Part shown: positions 45,846 through 58,000 of the stretch, one piece after another | Numbering within the stretch: position 1 is the stretch's first letter | How the letters are laid out: every line of letters starts with the position of its first letter | Source: Saccharum officinarum | Lineage: Eukaryota; Streptophyta; Magnoliopsida; Poales; Poaceae | NCBI GenBank assembly: GCA_020631735.1 | Contig: CM036159.1 | Span: 98,324,701-98,388,700, forward strand | DNA: 64,000 bases | Reading direction: 5' to 3' | The notes under the pieces: generated by a model | Database searches by the model: none | Told to the model about the DNA's origin: nothing | The model's input: the letters and a program-made list of their open reading frames with translations, nothing else | Position numbers and translations under genes: made by a program

Positions 45846-48257
45846 ATGGTTCGCTGCAAGAACGCTGGTGGGGCACCTAGTGATGGGGATGAGAGTCCTC
45901 CCAGGAGGACAGAGGTAGCTCGCGGCAAGCGAGTAAAGATTGCTGCCAAGAAGAGAAAGAGAACTCTTACAGAGGTAGAGGTAGCTCAGGCAGTTGCAGA
46001 TGCAACAGAGGCAGCAGAGAGAGGTGGCAGGAGCAGTGGTATTCGTATTGGCGAGAGTCGCTTTCACCTTGAAGGTCGACAACTCGGTACAGAGGCCATA
46101 GAGGAGACAGTGGATGCCCCTGCAGAGCAGCCTACAGAGGATCTAGAGGAGACTGAGGAGCAGACAGTTTAGACTCCACAGCGTCGTCGCTCAGGACGTA
46201 CGCGAGCTCAGGTGACTCCCAGGCCAAAGGGTCAGCGTCGTGGAGGTCGTCCACCTCCTAGGGCTCGAGGTCACCCTTCAGTTGAGCATTTTGACCTCAG
46301 GGGTGCTACAGCCAGACAGGTCCAGGCCCTCAGGTTTGTTGAGGTCACTCGGTGGTTCCCACCTCAACGGGATCCTCGGGCGTCAGAGGGTTTCTACACT
46401 CCTCTGCATGAGGACTTCTACAGGGCTTATGTCGACAGCGGGATTGCTTTCAGACCTCAGAGAATCTGTCGACTGGAGGTCTTAGTTGAGGTGGTTGGTG
46501 AGCAGCTTCGTCCGTATCTATCCTTTCTGCCTGGATTATCAGATCTTCTTGGACGGACTGAAGCATACTGCAGGACCTGGGTCAGAGAGTTTTACTCCTC
46601 ACTGTGGATTGACCCAGCACATCAGTTCATACACTTTACTTTCAGAGGTCGTGACCGCAGACTCTACAGCACTAGGATACGGGAGATTCTCAGACTCCCT
46701 GCTTTAGAGACAAAGATTCATCAGCTATGTTTCGGATAGACTGCTCCTCCGAGACGCTCTCACGGCGGGACAGTGCCCCCTACAGACATGATCCGACCCT
46801 GTTTCTGTGAGCCTTTTGGCGAGGGGTCTCGACGTACACCAGCCAGCCTGACACCCATAGCCAGGGTCCTTGATGCTATAGTAAGGAGGACACTACTTCC
46901 GAGGCTTGGATACTGAGAGGGCTTGACTCGCATGCAGTTGTGGGTTGTACATCACCTCATCTCACATACCCCATTTGACCTTTGGGATCTGATGCTTTGT
47001 GAGATGGAGGACACCTTGGCAGAGGGCTTCAAGGGTCACAGGTAGCTACCGTATGCTCACTGGATATGCTTCATCATCAGATCTGCCTGTGAGTTGCCTG
47101 CAGAGATTAGAGCAGAAATTTCTGATACCACCACAGCCTTTCCAGAGTATGACATCCGACAGCTGTGGGCATCAGTCACCAAAGAGCAGGCACCTGGCCC
47201 AGGACAGCGTCAGAGGCTAGAGGTACCGGAGACAGCTGCTGAGCAGGACAAGACCGTTGAGGGTCTTATCGAGGCAGAGCTAGCAGATCTAGATGCTCAG
47301 CCAGCTGATCAAGCCGAGGATGTTGCTACTGACAGCATAGATGAGGATTATCAGCCCATCCCCTGGTACCGCTCTCCTCGGCCTCACGACCATGAGGCCG
47401 GTGGCTCTGGCTCAGCCTTCCGCTCAGATCCAGCCATGGTGGCTATACTTGAGAGGTTGACCCAGGCCCAGGAGAGACAGGAGGTCTAGATGCAGAGACA
47501 GGCTCAGGACTCAGCTACCGCGTTCGCTCAGATTCAGGCTCGTCAGGACGAGCTCCAGAGGCAGCAGCTCGAGTTCTAGAGATAGCAGTTCGAGATGCAG
47601 AGGCAGCAGGCAGCCACTCAGCAGCAGTACCTAGAGCTCCTGTGCCACCTTGTCACTGTTGGGGTACCTCCACCACCGTCTGTCCTGACTCTAGCCTTAC
47701 AGTCCAGTGGACCTCAGAGTCAGGGGCAGCCGAGCTTTCAGTACACCTCCCCCCAGCAGCAGGTACCACAGACGTTTCAGTCTCCGAGCTACACTCCTAT
47801 CCAGACAGGGTTCACTCCACCAGCTCAGCCGGGACCTCACCTCCTCTCAGGCATTGCATTCCCTGATTTCAGTGCCACGTACAGTGAGCTTACTGGACAG
47901 CCGACACCGTCATACTCTACCTTTGTGACGACCTTAGACATGTTGGCTTCAGAGACTGCTGCATTTCCAGTGATAGGGGCCGCCACTACAGACACTCTGC
48001 CATCTTCAGTTGCATCGACAGATCCTCCCACTCTTGGTGTCTTTCAGGCTCAGGCGACAGTGACTGCTCCTATAGTTGCTACTACACCTTCAGTTGCTGC
48101 ACCTGTTCTACCGACCCAGACTGCTTCACTGCCACGTCTATCTACAGAGGGTCAGCCTGACAGTTCAAAGTCTGAGGAGGACACTTCGCAGTTCGTGATC
48201 ACTCCACGCTCCTCGGCACCCGACATGATAGCTTTAGTTCCCCCGTCCGGTCCTTAG
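45846..48257 (+). pseudogene. Env-like third ORF of the outer sirevirus (seven in-frame stops)
   Basis: A single frame of 804 codons begins at ATG 45846 (MVRCKNAGGAPSDGDESPP) and ends at the TAG at 48255. It has in-frame stops at 46170, 46737, 46914, 47043, 47487, 47577 and 47583 and no frameshift. It has a basic region (GKRVKIAAKKRKRT) and a domain at about 46260-46740 (FVEVTRWFPPQRDPRASEGF, FTFRGRDRRLYSTRIREILRLP) like the 'putative plant transposon protein' domain of sirevirus env-like ORFs. A glutamine-rich coiled coil (47450-47640) and a long P/S/T/Q-rich tail follow. Six stops are TAG where the context suggests CAG and one is TGA where CGA is expected. The role of such ORFs is unproven; no signal peptide or membrane segment is evident in this copy. 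Confidence 0.78.
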
Positions 48258-48660
48258 TTTTTTCTTTTTTGGCGTTTGATGCAAAAGGGGGAGAGAGAGC
48301 GTAGATTCAGGGGGAGTGTTGATAGAGGGTTTCATTCTTTGTGTGCTACTTCATGCATCATGTTTACTTTCTCGCCCTGCATTGTGTGACTTTGAGTTTG
48401 TGAGACTATGTCTTAATTATTATGTCACTTAATGGTGTTTAGCTCATAAGGTTGTGCTTCTGTGCCTTACTCCGATTTCATATGAGCTATGTTTATGTGT
48501 ACTAACTCTTCATGTTTTATCTTATGAGCACACTCAGTTGGCTTGGAACACATAAGCAATGACTAACCCCTTGTGCGTGCAGCTTTATGCTTATGTGAAC
48601 CAAGCATGATCGAAAACCTCAACTTATATCTTCTGAATCTAAGTATTGTCATCAATCACC
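48258..48660 (+). other. Outer sirevirus 3' untranslated region
   Basis: Non-coding. It has a purine-rich AAAAGGGGGAGAGAG tract near 48283-48297 and a further GGGGGAG near 48310, upstream of the real polypurine tract. This agrees with the multiple purine tracts reported for sireviruses. Confidence 0.6.
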
Positions 48661-48674
48661 AAAAAGGGGGAGAT
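48661..48674 (+). other. Polypurine tract of the outer sirevirus
   Basis: AAAAAGGGGGAGAT directly abuts the 3' LTR start TGAAAG. Confidence 0.85.
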
Positions 48675-50292
48675 TGAAAGCATCTAGGCCCCGGTGTTGG
48701 TTTCGGCAATTGATGACAACGCATTATTTCCATGACTAACGTGTGTTTTGTAGAAATGTTGGTAAGTTAGGTCATGGAGGTGATAACTGCTTTGGGCACT
48801 GTGGTATTCATGTCCCTTGATGGAAATCGTTTCGGTTTTCAAAGGATCAACGACAAGATTAAGGACGGTTAGTTCCGGATGTCAAGGTGTTGAGTTACAT
48901 CTGGAATAATCGTTAGGATCTTTGTTTCTTCCTTTGACCGTACTATAAAGGGGGGCATGAGCGAGTAGCTTGACCTAGGTGAGTCTTTTATTTAGGTGTG
49001 GTGCACACTTGTCAAACTTAGCACTAGGTAGCTCTAGAATAGCTCAAAGTTCAGTTGGAAGCAACTGGGTTCAAGTTGCGTCACGTTTAGAAGATGTTTG
49101 CGCAGTTTACCCTTGACCGAACGCGGTCCTGGTCATGACCGGACGCGTCCGGTCAGTACTAACAAGACAGTGCGGAGTTAACTGATCAACTGGACGCGGT
49201 CCTTGAGAGGACTGGACACGGTGGTCAGTCTGACACGTGTTCCATAGGGTAAACAGTGTAATCGGACGCGACTGTGAAGTGATCAGGGCGTCCGGTCACG
49301 TTCCAGTAAGGTTCCAAGCTGACCTGATGCGTCCGGTCATCTATGATCGGACGCGGTCGAGCGTCAGATTAGTTTCTAGTAAGGTTCTTGCATGATCGGA
49401 CGCGTTCGGTCATCTCTGATCGGCGCGTCCGGTCATCTCAGATCGGCGTGTCCGGTCACTCAGCGATAACTTTTGGCTTCCGACCGTTACACTTGACCGC
49501 CGCGTCCGGTCATGTCGACCGACGGTCCGGTCAGTGCGCGTTTTGCTATTTCGGTAGATAACGGTTGGATTTGTCTGAGGGGTGTATATATATCCCCTCC
49601 ACCTCTTTTAGAGGTTTCTTGCTCATTTGTTCAGCTGAGAAACACCTTTGGAGTGCAAGGGAGTGAAAGAGCCCTAGTGAGGATAATGATTTGAGAATCA
49701 AAGTTTGAGATTCCTCACTAGTGACAAGAGTATAGCAAGTGTGCATCCATCTTCTCATTAGGCTTGTTGTGGTCAAGTGAGAGTTCTAGCTTGTTACTCT
49801 TGGTGATCGCCATCACCTAGACGGTTTGGTGGTGATTGTGAGTTTGGTGATCATCCGACGAGCTTGTGGGTGACCCAACTCAAGTTATGAGCGGTTTTGG
49901 GTGATTCGCCGCGACGGAGTGTCGAAGAATCAACCCGTAGAGAGCATTTGATCCTTGCGCGGATCAAGGGGGAGCTACACCCTTGCACGGGTGCTCCAAC
50001 GAGGACTAGTGGGGAGTGGCGACTCTCCGATACCTCGGCAAAATATCGCTGTGTTCCTTACCCTTACTTTCAAGCATTTACTTTCGTGTATTACTTTCAT
50101 TGCTTGTTTACTTTCCTAGAATTGCCATGCTAGTCTAGGATTGGAACTTAGGGTGCAAAACTTTTATCGGTAGAATCACAAGGAACACTAGTAGACACTA
50201 GGGGTGAAGTTTGGCTTGTAGGATTTAATTCTTGCAATTAATTTTTAGAAAAGCCCAATTCACCCCCCCTCTTGGGCATCTTGATCCTTTCA
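48675..50292 (+). repeat. 3' LTR of the outer sirevirus (1,618 bp)
   Basis: It is the partner of 26637-28233 with many substitutions. It contains an extra tandem unit with CGGCG(C/T)GTCCGGTCA near 49410-49455, accounting for the greater length. It ends CTTTCA at 50292, followed by the target duplication GTTGC. Confidence 0.93.
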
Positions 50293-50297
50293 GTTGC

Positions 50298-51051
50298 ATA
50301 TGTTGCAATGGCAATACATGTATATTGCAAGCGTCTGTTCAAAATGTTTCAACTGTTTTTCCAGAAGTATGTTGCAAGTGTGTTTATTTGGATGTTGCAT
50401 ATGTTTTACAATGAGTTTTTAAGTGTTTTCAGATTTTTTGCAACGGTTTGAGACACATATTTTAAGTGTTTTTATCTATTTTCTGACATATATTGTAAAT
50501 ATTTTATCTGAATATTTCAAAGGTAGATCGGGTGTTGCCATGTTGCAATGGCATCGGTGGCTGGCGGACAGCTGCCTGCCATAGGGCTTCGGTGGCTACC
50601 TCGTGCCTTCCTTGCGTGGTGCGCCTCGCCCTCTCCTCTCCTCTCCCTCACTTCTCTTCCCTTTCCTCCATGTCACCACAATAGTTCGAGCTCGGCGGGA
50701 AACGAAGGGGGCGCATACGGCCTTGCGTGTGGGCGGGGCGAGTCGTTCGGGCAACGTGGAATCCGAGCGGCCAGGGCGCACTGCATGGAACAAGAGCGGG
50801 AAATGGAGAGCAGCCACAAGCGTCCGGACATGTCCATCCAAACGTCCGGGCGCTAGCACTTCCCTTTCTTCTTTGTTCTCCCGATGTGCTCTCCCCTCTG
50901 CAACCCGACTGCACGCTACGCCGCCATTGTCAGACGTCGCTCGCCCAGCCCGCGTGTGCTGCCGCTGCGCTGCTTGGCCCGCGTCGCCGCTATCGTTCAG
51001 CTGCCCATCGTGCTAGCCACTGCGCTTTCTCGACAGGTTCAGCAGGTTTCT
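50298..51051. other. Older repeat DNA between the sirevirus and the Ty3 element
   Basis: The ATGTTGCA/AAGTGTTT subrepeats that end at 26636 continue here to about 50540, followed by a GC-rich stretch (50555-51020) with GTCCGGACATGTCC. It looks like the interior of an older DNA transposon that was split by the sirevirus and then by the Ty3 element. No protein is recognised. Confidence 0.5.
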
Positions 51052-54000
51052 TGTAACGGATCAACGTAATTATACGAGATTAAGTATGAAAATCTACCAC
51101 CGAGGCGGTTAATTTAACAAACTTAAGCCCGTATAACTCGAGATTCCGTGAAATCACGAAGGATTTCAAACCAACCAACATACAACCAAGATCGTACTGA
51201 TTTAGCAGCCACAGTTCACACGATACATAAAGTTGATCATAAAAGTAGGATACATCGGAGTTCGGAAATAAAGTTATTACAACATAGTTCAACATAAGAT
51301 AGCGGAAGCAAGTAGTTTTACGCACACACCCTTAGTTTCATTACAGTGCCAGTAGATAGTCATGGTCCACAAAAGCAGTAGATAAGGCAAACAGAACGAC
51401 CTTTGCCCAAGGTCCTAGTTGTCACCCATCGCCGGATACAGACAGTTGGAGCAGTACCCGTAGTACATCTGACCATCTGCAACAACAATGGGAACAACGC
51501 CCTGAGTACGAGAATGTACTCAGCTAGACTTACCCGTCAAAAACCAGAAACAACATGACACCAAGGAGCATGCAAGGCTTTATATAGTGTACTGGCTTGA
51601 CTCATTTGCGAAAGGCATAAGTTATTAGGAGTAACTAATAATAAGTACTTTTAGCATCATTTTATGATAACCTATTCATGCTAGGTAAGCACCTATTACT
51701 AAAGCAATCACTTGATTAACCATTAGCATCAAAGGTTACTATCTCATGTTTAGCATATTCAACCATATCCACATAACCAACAGTGTTCCATCGTTAACAC
51801 TACGATGCCATAGCTCGAGTCAAGTGCTCACTAACCGGGAGCGACGGCGATTCGAATCGAATTCCTATCCAGCTGGAGATTTATTCCTCACACAAACCAT
51901 GCTTCCCCCGTCAGGGTCGCGTAGGTCACCAAGGACACTTTCCGAGAAGCCGCGGGATAACAATCATGGATCGCACTACCCAGGGACCGCCCGACTGCCA
52001 GGACGCACCTTGGGCTCACTCTTCGCGTCCCCGTTACACCCCCTTCAACACCAGTCTGCCAACCCGAGTTTATCCCGGCTCAAAAAGTGTCACTAGCTTC
52101 GCGGTCGAAAGGTACTTTATCCGGCCAGCTAAATGTGAGGCATGCGTTCAACATGACAAGAGGGACGAGCAACGATCGGTCCTTAACCGACACAGACGGA
52201 ATCACTATAGTCCAAAACCCTATAAGACTCCGCCCGGTCTCCGTTTATTCAACAACACTTGGTTACTTATCAAAATTCACCAATACTGCTAACCATAGCC
52301 AGGTATTCACCTATAACTCGCAGGTGACAGGAAATCACCCGACTTCTACCGATCTAAGCATGGCTAAGCGAATTACTCGATCCTGACCTAATAAGGTAAC
52401 ATTATTCTGGTGGACAAGGATAGTAATGCAACAACGGTTCCACTCAACTCCTATGACTTAATGCAACAATATATAACTATAATTCATGTGATAAGGAATA
52501 GCTTTTATAAAATAGGAGACTTAAAATGCTCCGGGGCTTGCCTCTTTCGAACGAGCTAGGATGGTGGTCGACGCACTCTGGCAGTTCCTCGCTTGGCTCT
52601 TCCTCCTCGGGCACCTCCTGTGCCTGGGGTTCCTGCTGATCTGTCCAAGCCTGCTCCTCCGGTACTGCTGCCTGCGAGTCCTCCTGCGATCCTGTATGAT
52701 GCAAGTGCATAAGTACATGCGAATGATGCATCGGATTATGATGGAATGATGAAGTGACATGAGATGCAGACGAGCACATGGAAAGAGCAGTTAGTATAAA
52801 ACTTCATCTTCTACAAGGTAGTCCACGTCATCCAAGAACATGTACCCTAAGGTTTACCCATTTTAATTACACTAATTATCATACACCTGACACAAGCAAG
52901 TGACCCTAAATAACCAAACCTTACCAACCTAACTCATTCACAACATCAGCAATACATAGTGATGCTTCAAAGATACACCAAACACATTTTATTCCTCTTA
53001 AATTCTCATAAAGAATAATCATTTATTCCTTATTTAGCTAGGGTTGTTCTGCAACACCTATCTCTGGTGTAGATAAAAATCTACAAAAATGACAGTAGAG
53101 TATTCTTACTCTAACTAAGCTACCACTAAATTTTCATGGTAAAAGGAACTGTAAAACTACTTGTACAAAATAAACAAGTTATGGCTTAAATGTGAGCATG
53201 AAATTGTTTTATACTAAGAAAAGTATCAAACAACAGATTTCACATTTTTCCTAGGTTACCAACCATAAACTAACATACTACAAAAATTATCATAAGTATG
53301 TTATATACAATTATTGCCTTCTACTAAAAATAACAAATATTAACAAATAAAGGCATTTGAACTACACTTCAAAAATTTTCCACAGAACATGCTTCACTAG
53401 CATTTTTCCTAGAAAGTATATCACTAAAGAAGATTAATGCAACAAGAATCACATTTTTCTCTTTATTAGTTTATTTACTACAATTTTTATAAGATAACAG
53501 CATATATAACAATTAAATAAAAATGTACAGTAAAGTGTCACAAAAATAACATGGGATATTTTTAAACTGTAGATCTATTCACAAGGAACATTTTAAAATT
53601 TATTTCATGATTTTTGGAGCCATAAATTGTACACAACATTTTCTAAAGCATTTTATTTTCCAAATAATAATAAGAATTCAAAAACTAAATTTGAAATCGC
53701 CGAACGGGCCGGCCCACGCGGCAGCATTGGCCCGCGGCCGGAATGGGCTGGGCGTCGCGCGGGAAACAGAAGGGAGGGGGCGGCCCGGCTTGGCGGCTCG
53801 GCCCAAGCCGGTGGCCCAGCCACTGAGGAGGGGAGGAGGCGGACGCGGAGCGCGGCCACGGGCGCCGTGGCCCCGACGTCGCGGAGGCGGAGCGGTGGTC
53901 GCCGTCGGCCAACGGCCGACCTCCGGCTCGGAGTCGAATCCCCGAGCACGCATGGCTCCCGTGAAAGGGTTGTGAGCACAACCGCGCGAAACAAGAGGAG

Positions 54001-55008
54001 AAGGAGGGAGCGAGGGCGCCGGAGGCGGAGCTCGAGCTCGGTGGCCGGCGACGGTGGTGCGGGCGGGAAAGAAGAGATTGAGCCTCACCGTCGGCGAGCG
54101 AGAGATACCGAACCCCGTTCGGAGAAGAGGAGGGTGTGGCGGAGCCGGTGGCGAGATGAATCGAGAAATGGTGCGGCCGTTGAGCGGGAACGGCGGCGAG
54201 CTCTCGGGCGGAACGGCGGTGAGCGCGTGGAGGCGGCGAGCGGCTGCGGCTGCTGCTCGCGCGAGGCCGGGAGAAGGAAAACGCGAGCGCGACTGGCGAG
54301 GGAGAGGCGGGCGCGGCTTCAAGGCGCGTGGCGCGGCCGGTGGAGCCCACGGCTCGCCACCCGTACGCCGGAGGCGGCGAGCTGCGGCCACGCGGCGGCC
54401 GCGGCCTGAGCGCGGCGTGCGCTGGCGCGAGCGCGCGCGCGGGCGCGGGCGGGGGCGCGAGGCGGGCCAGGCCGGCTTCGGCCGTGGGCCGAGAAGTGAG
54501 GCCGAAGCCCAGTAACGAAATTTCGATTTTTCTTTTTCCAAACATTTTCCAGATTTCAAATTTCTGTTTGAAATTCAAATTTTGGGGATGAAAACGAGGT
54601 TTTCAGGAATTTGTCCCAAAACAAAAGTTGTTCAAAATTTTATTCTCTACAACTTTCATATAGAACATTTTTCTAAATTCCCAATAGATTTTAAATTTGA
54701 GATTTAAAGCTAATTTAAAAATCAAACTCATTTATTTAGAATAATTTTTAAAACAGAATTTGAGGAGAATTTGAATCAAATTTTTGCTCCAATAATCAAG
54801 TTGGTTTATTCTACATTATTTAAAATTGCTACTTCTAAAAAGTACACTAACTTTTTAACATTTATTTTAAACTTAGGGTTTCCATTTATTTGTTTTTTTT
54901 CAAGTTAAATTTGAAAAGTGATACAATCCAAACAATGTTAAACATGTAATGATGCTGAATGCTTATGTTTGAAATGATAATGCATGCTTAACACCCAGGG
55001 GTGTTACA
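51052..55008 (-). repeat. 3' LTR of the Tekay-type element (3,957 bp)
   Basis: On the minus strand it runs TGTAACACCCCTGGGTGTTAAG to GATCCGTTACA. It has a GC-rich block (53700-54515), AT-rich sequence (52800-53690), a TATA box at 51579-51586, the GACGGGTAAGTCT donor at about 51528-51538 and a GAGTAC..GTACTC inverted pair. Long overlapping ORFs in the GC-rich block, present on both strands, are compositional. Confidence 0.95.
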
Positions 55009-58000
55009 GCCCTCCCCCTTATAAGAATCTCGTCCCGAGATTTGAGTTACGAACCATTTATCGTAAAAATCTTTATAAGCAGTTTGAAGATATTCTCCCG
55101 TTTCCCAAGAAGCATCGCTCTCATCATGATGACTCCACTGAACCTTGTAGGTTGTGACCACTTTGTTCCGAGTGACTCGGTCCTTGGTATCCAGGACTCG
55201 GACTGGTTGCTCGCGATATTCCAAATCTGCCTTGATCCGAATACCCTGAGGTTGTATTCTCTCCTCTGGAACACGTAGACACTTCTTCAATTGGGATACG
55301 TGGAAGACGGGAAAGATAGAACTCATCTCTTCTGGCAACTGTAACTTATATGCCACGGGGCCCTTTTTCTCCAAGATCTGGTATGGCCCTATATATCTAG
55401 CAGATAGTTTCTTTTTGATTCCAAACCGTTTCTTCTTCATTGGGGTAACCTTTAAATAGACATAGTCACCTACTTGGAATTCCAATGGTCTTCTTCTCTT
55501 ATCCGCATAACTCTTCTGACGAGACTGCGCTGCTTGCATGTTTTGTTGAATAACACGGACCTTCTTCTCTGCCTCATCTACAAAATCAATTCCGTAAAAC
55601 CTTCTTTCTCCGGGCTCTACCCAATTTAACGGTGTTCTGCACTTCCGGCCATACAAGGCTTCAAATGGTGCCATCTTGATACTCTCTTGGTAACTGTTGT
55701 TATAAGCAAATTCTGCCAACGGTAACCAGGATTCCCATGAACCCCTGGATGATAACACACAAGCCCTAAGCATATCTTCTAGTACTGCATTAACTCTTTC
55801 GGTCTGCCCATCAGTCTGTGGGTGGTAAGCCGTGCTACGAATCAAACTAGTGCCCAAACCTTGATGAAGATGTTCCCAAAAGTGAGCGGTAAACTGTGAA
55901 CCTCGATCGGACACTATTGTTTTTGGTATTCCATGCAATCGGACAATCTCAGCAATATACTTTTCTGCATATTGAGGTGGTCGGAAACTTGTTTTGACTG
56001 GCAGAAAGTGAGCCGACTTGGTAAGGCGATCGACTATTACCCAAATGGAATCATGGCCTTTCTGTGTGGTGGGGAGACCAGTAATAAAGTCCATACTTAT
56101 ATCATCCCACTTCCAATCAGGTATCGACAAAGGTTGTAGAAGTCCTGCAGGTCTCATGTGAAGAGCTTTAACTCTACAACACATGTCGCATCGAGCAACG
56201 TATGCTGCAATCTCCTTTTTCATCTTAGTCCACCAATAACGGGGTCGCAAATCTTGGTACATCTTGCTACTTCCGGGGTGAATAGATAGCTTAGAACGAT
56301 GGGCCTCATCCATCAACTTATTTTTGAGCTCTCTATCCTTAGGTACTACCAGTCGATCCCTGAACCATAACACTCCTTGTTCATCCAAGCGAAAGTGTTT
56401 GGTGGGTTCTCTCTGTATCTTTTCTTTGATATGAAAGATTCCCTTATCTGTTTTCTGACCCTCCATGATCTGGCTTTCCAGAGTGCAACTGATCTGAATA
56501 TTATGCAACACAGCTGGATGTAACAAATTGAACCCTTCCTCAAACAACGGTCGCACATCAATTGCATGAGATTTTCTGCTCAGTGCATCTGCTACTACAT
56601 TAGCCTTTCCAGGGTGATAGTGCACGTTCAGATTGTAGTCCTTTATCAACTCTAACCATCTCCTCTGTCGCATGTTCAACTCAGACTGGGTAAAGATGTA
56701 TTTGAGACTCTTGTGATCCGTGAAGATATTACACACATTACCCAACAGGTAGTGCCTCCAAATCTTTAGAGCATGCACCACTGCTGCGAGCTCTAAATCA
56801 TGTGTAGGATAGTTAACTTCATGTTTCCTCAGCTGTCGTGACGCGTAAGCAATGACTCTTCCATTTTGCATCAGCACACATCCTAACCCACTCTTGGATG
56901 CGTCACAGAAAACGTCAAACGGCTTTTCTATGTCTGGTTGGGCCAGAACAGGAGCAGTGGTCAACAACTTCCGCAAAGTACAGAAAGCTGCTTCGCACTC
57001 CTCTGTCCATACAAACTGGTGATCCTTCTGTAACAGGCTTGTCATTGGTTTGGCAATCTTCGAGAATTCTGGTATGAAGCGACGGTAGTAACCGGCTAAA
57101 CCAAGGAAACTGCGAACTTCGTGAACTGAAGTTGGTGACTTCCAGTCCATAACCTCTTGTACTTTACTAGGGTCTACAGAAATACCATTTTCAGACAACA
57201 CATGGCCGAGAAAAGGAACTGTCCTAAGCCAGAACTCACACTTGCTGAACTTAGCATACAGTCGATGTTCTCTGAGTCTAGTCAAGACTATCCGGAGGTG
57301 TTCTGCGTGTTCTTCTTCATTTTCTGAGTATATTAGTATGTCATCAATGAACACTATCACAAACTTGTCCAATTCGGGCATAAAAACCGAATTCATCAGG
57401 TACATGAAGTATGCAGGAGCATTTGTCAATCCGAAGGACATGACAAGATACTCGTACAAACCATATCTGGTAGAGAACGCAGTCTTAGGCACATCTTGTG
57501 GCCTAATCTTTATCTGGTGGTACCCTGATCTCAAATCTATCTTAGAGAACACTTTGGCTTTGGACAATTGGTCAAACAAGATATCAATCCGAGGAAGAGG
57601 ATACTTGTTTTTAATTGTCACTGCATTCAGTGGCCGATAATCCACGCACATGCGTAAGGAGTTATCCTTCTTCTTTTTCACAAACAGAGCGGGGCATCCC
57701 CATTCGGACGAGCTGGGACGAATCAACCCTTTCTTTAGCAAGTCCTGAAGTTGTTTCTTCAATTCTGCCAACTCATTGGGAGGCATCCGATAAGGCCTTC
57801 TCGAGATCGGTGCTGTTCCTGGAATTAACTCGATGGCAAACTCGACATCTCGGTCTGGCGGCAGTCCAGGTAACTCCTCTAGAAACACATCTGGAAACTC
57901 ACAGACCACTGGAATCTGGGCTAGCAGAGTAGTTTGGACTGCACAAGATGTGCTAGCTAGGTCTACTCTCCTAGGTAGGACCACCCGAAAGGTGCCTTCC

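Larger units (their letters stand above)
26637..50292 (+). mobile_element. Outer sirevirus (Ty1/copia, SIRE/Maximus type), interrupted
   Basis: This complete LTR element has a perfect 5-bp target duplication GTTGC (26632-26636 and 50293-50297). The LTRs begin TGAAAGCATCTAGG and end CTTTCA. Order: LTR, tRNA-iMet-type primer site, gag, protease/integrase/reverse transcriptase/RNase H, a spacer, a long env-like ORF, polypurine tract, LTR. A second sirevirus sits in it at 30693-40990. Its coding regions keep their frame throughout but carry eleven in-frame stop codons. Its two LTRs differ at many sites and by about 21 bp in length, so it is older than the element it contains. Confidence 0.95.

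Noticed and set aside
52477..52779. 100-codon minus-strand ORF repeated at 63098-63400
   Set aside because: Duplicated only because it lies in both LTR copies; no family resemblance and it overlaps other open frames.
53627..54578. Four overlapping ORFs of 153-297 codons on both strands in the Ty3 3' LTR
   Set aside because: They come from the extreme GC content, are rich in Ala, Arg and Pro, overlap in different frames and resemble no protein.
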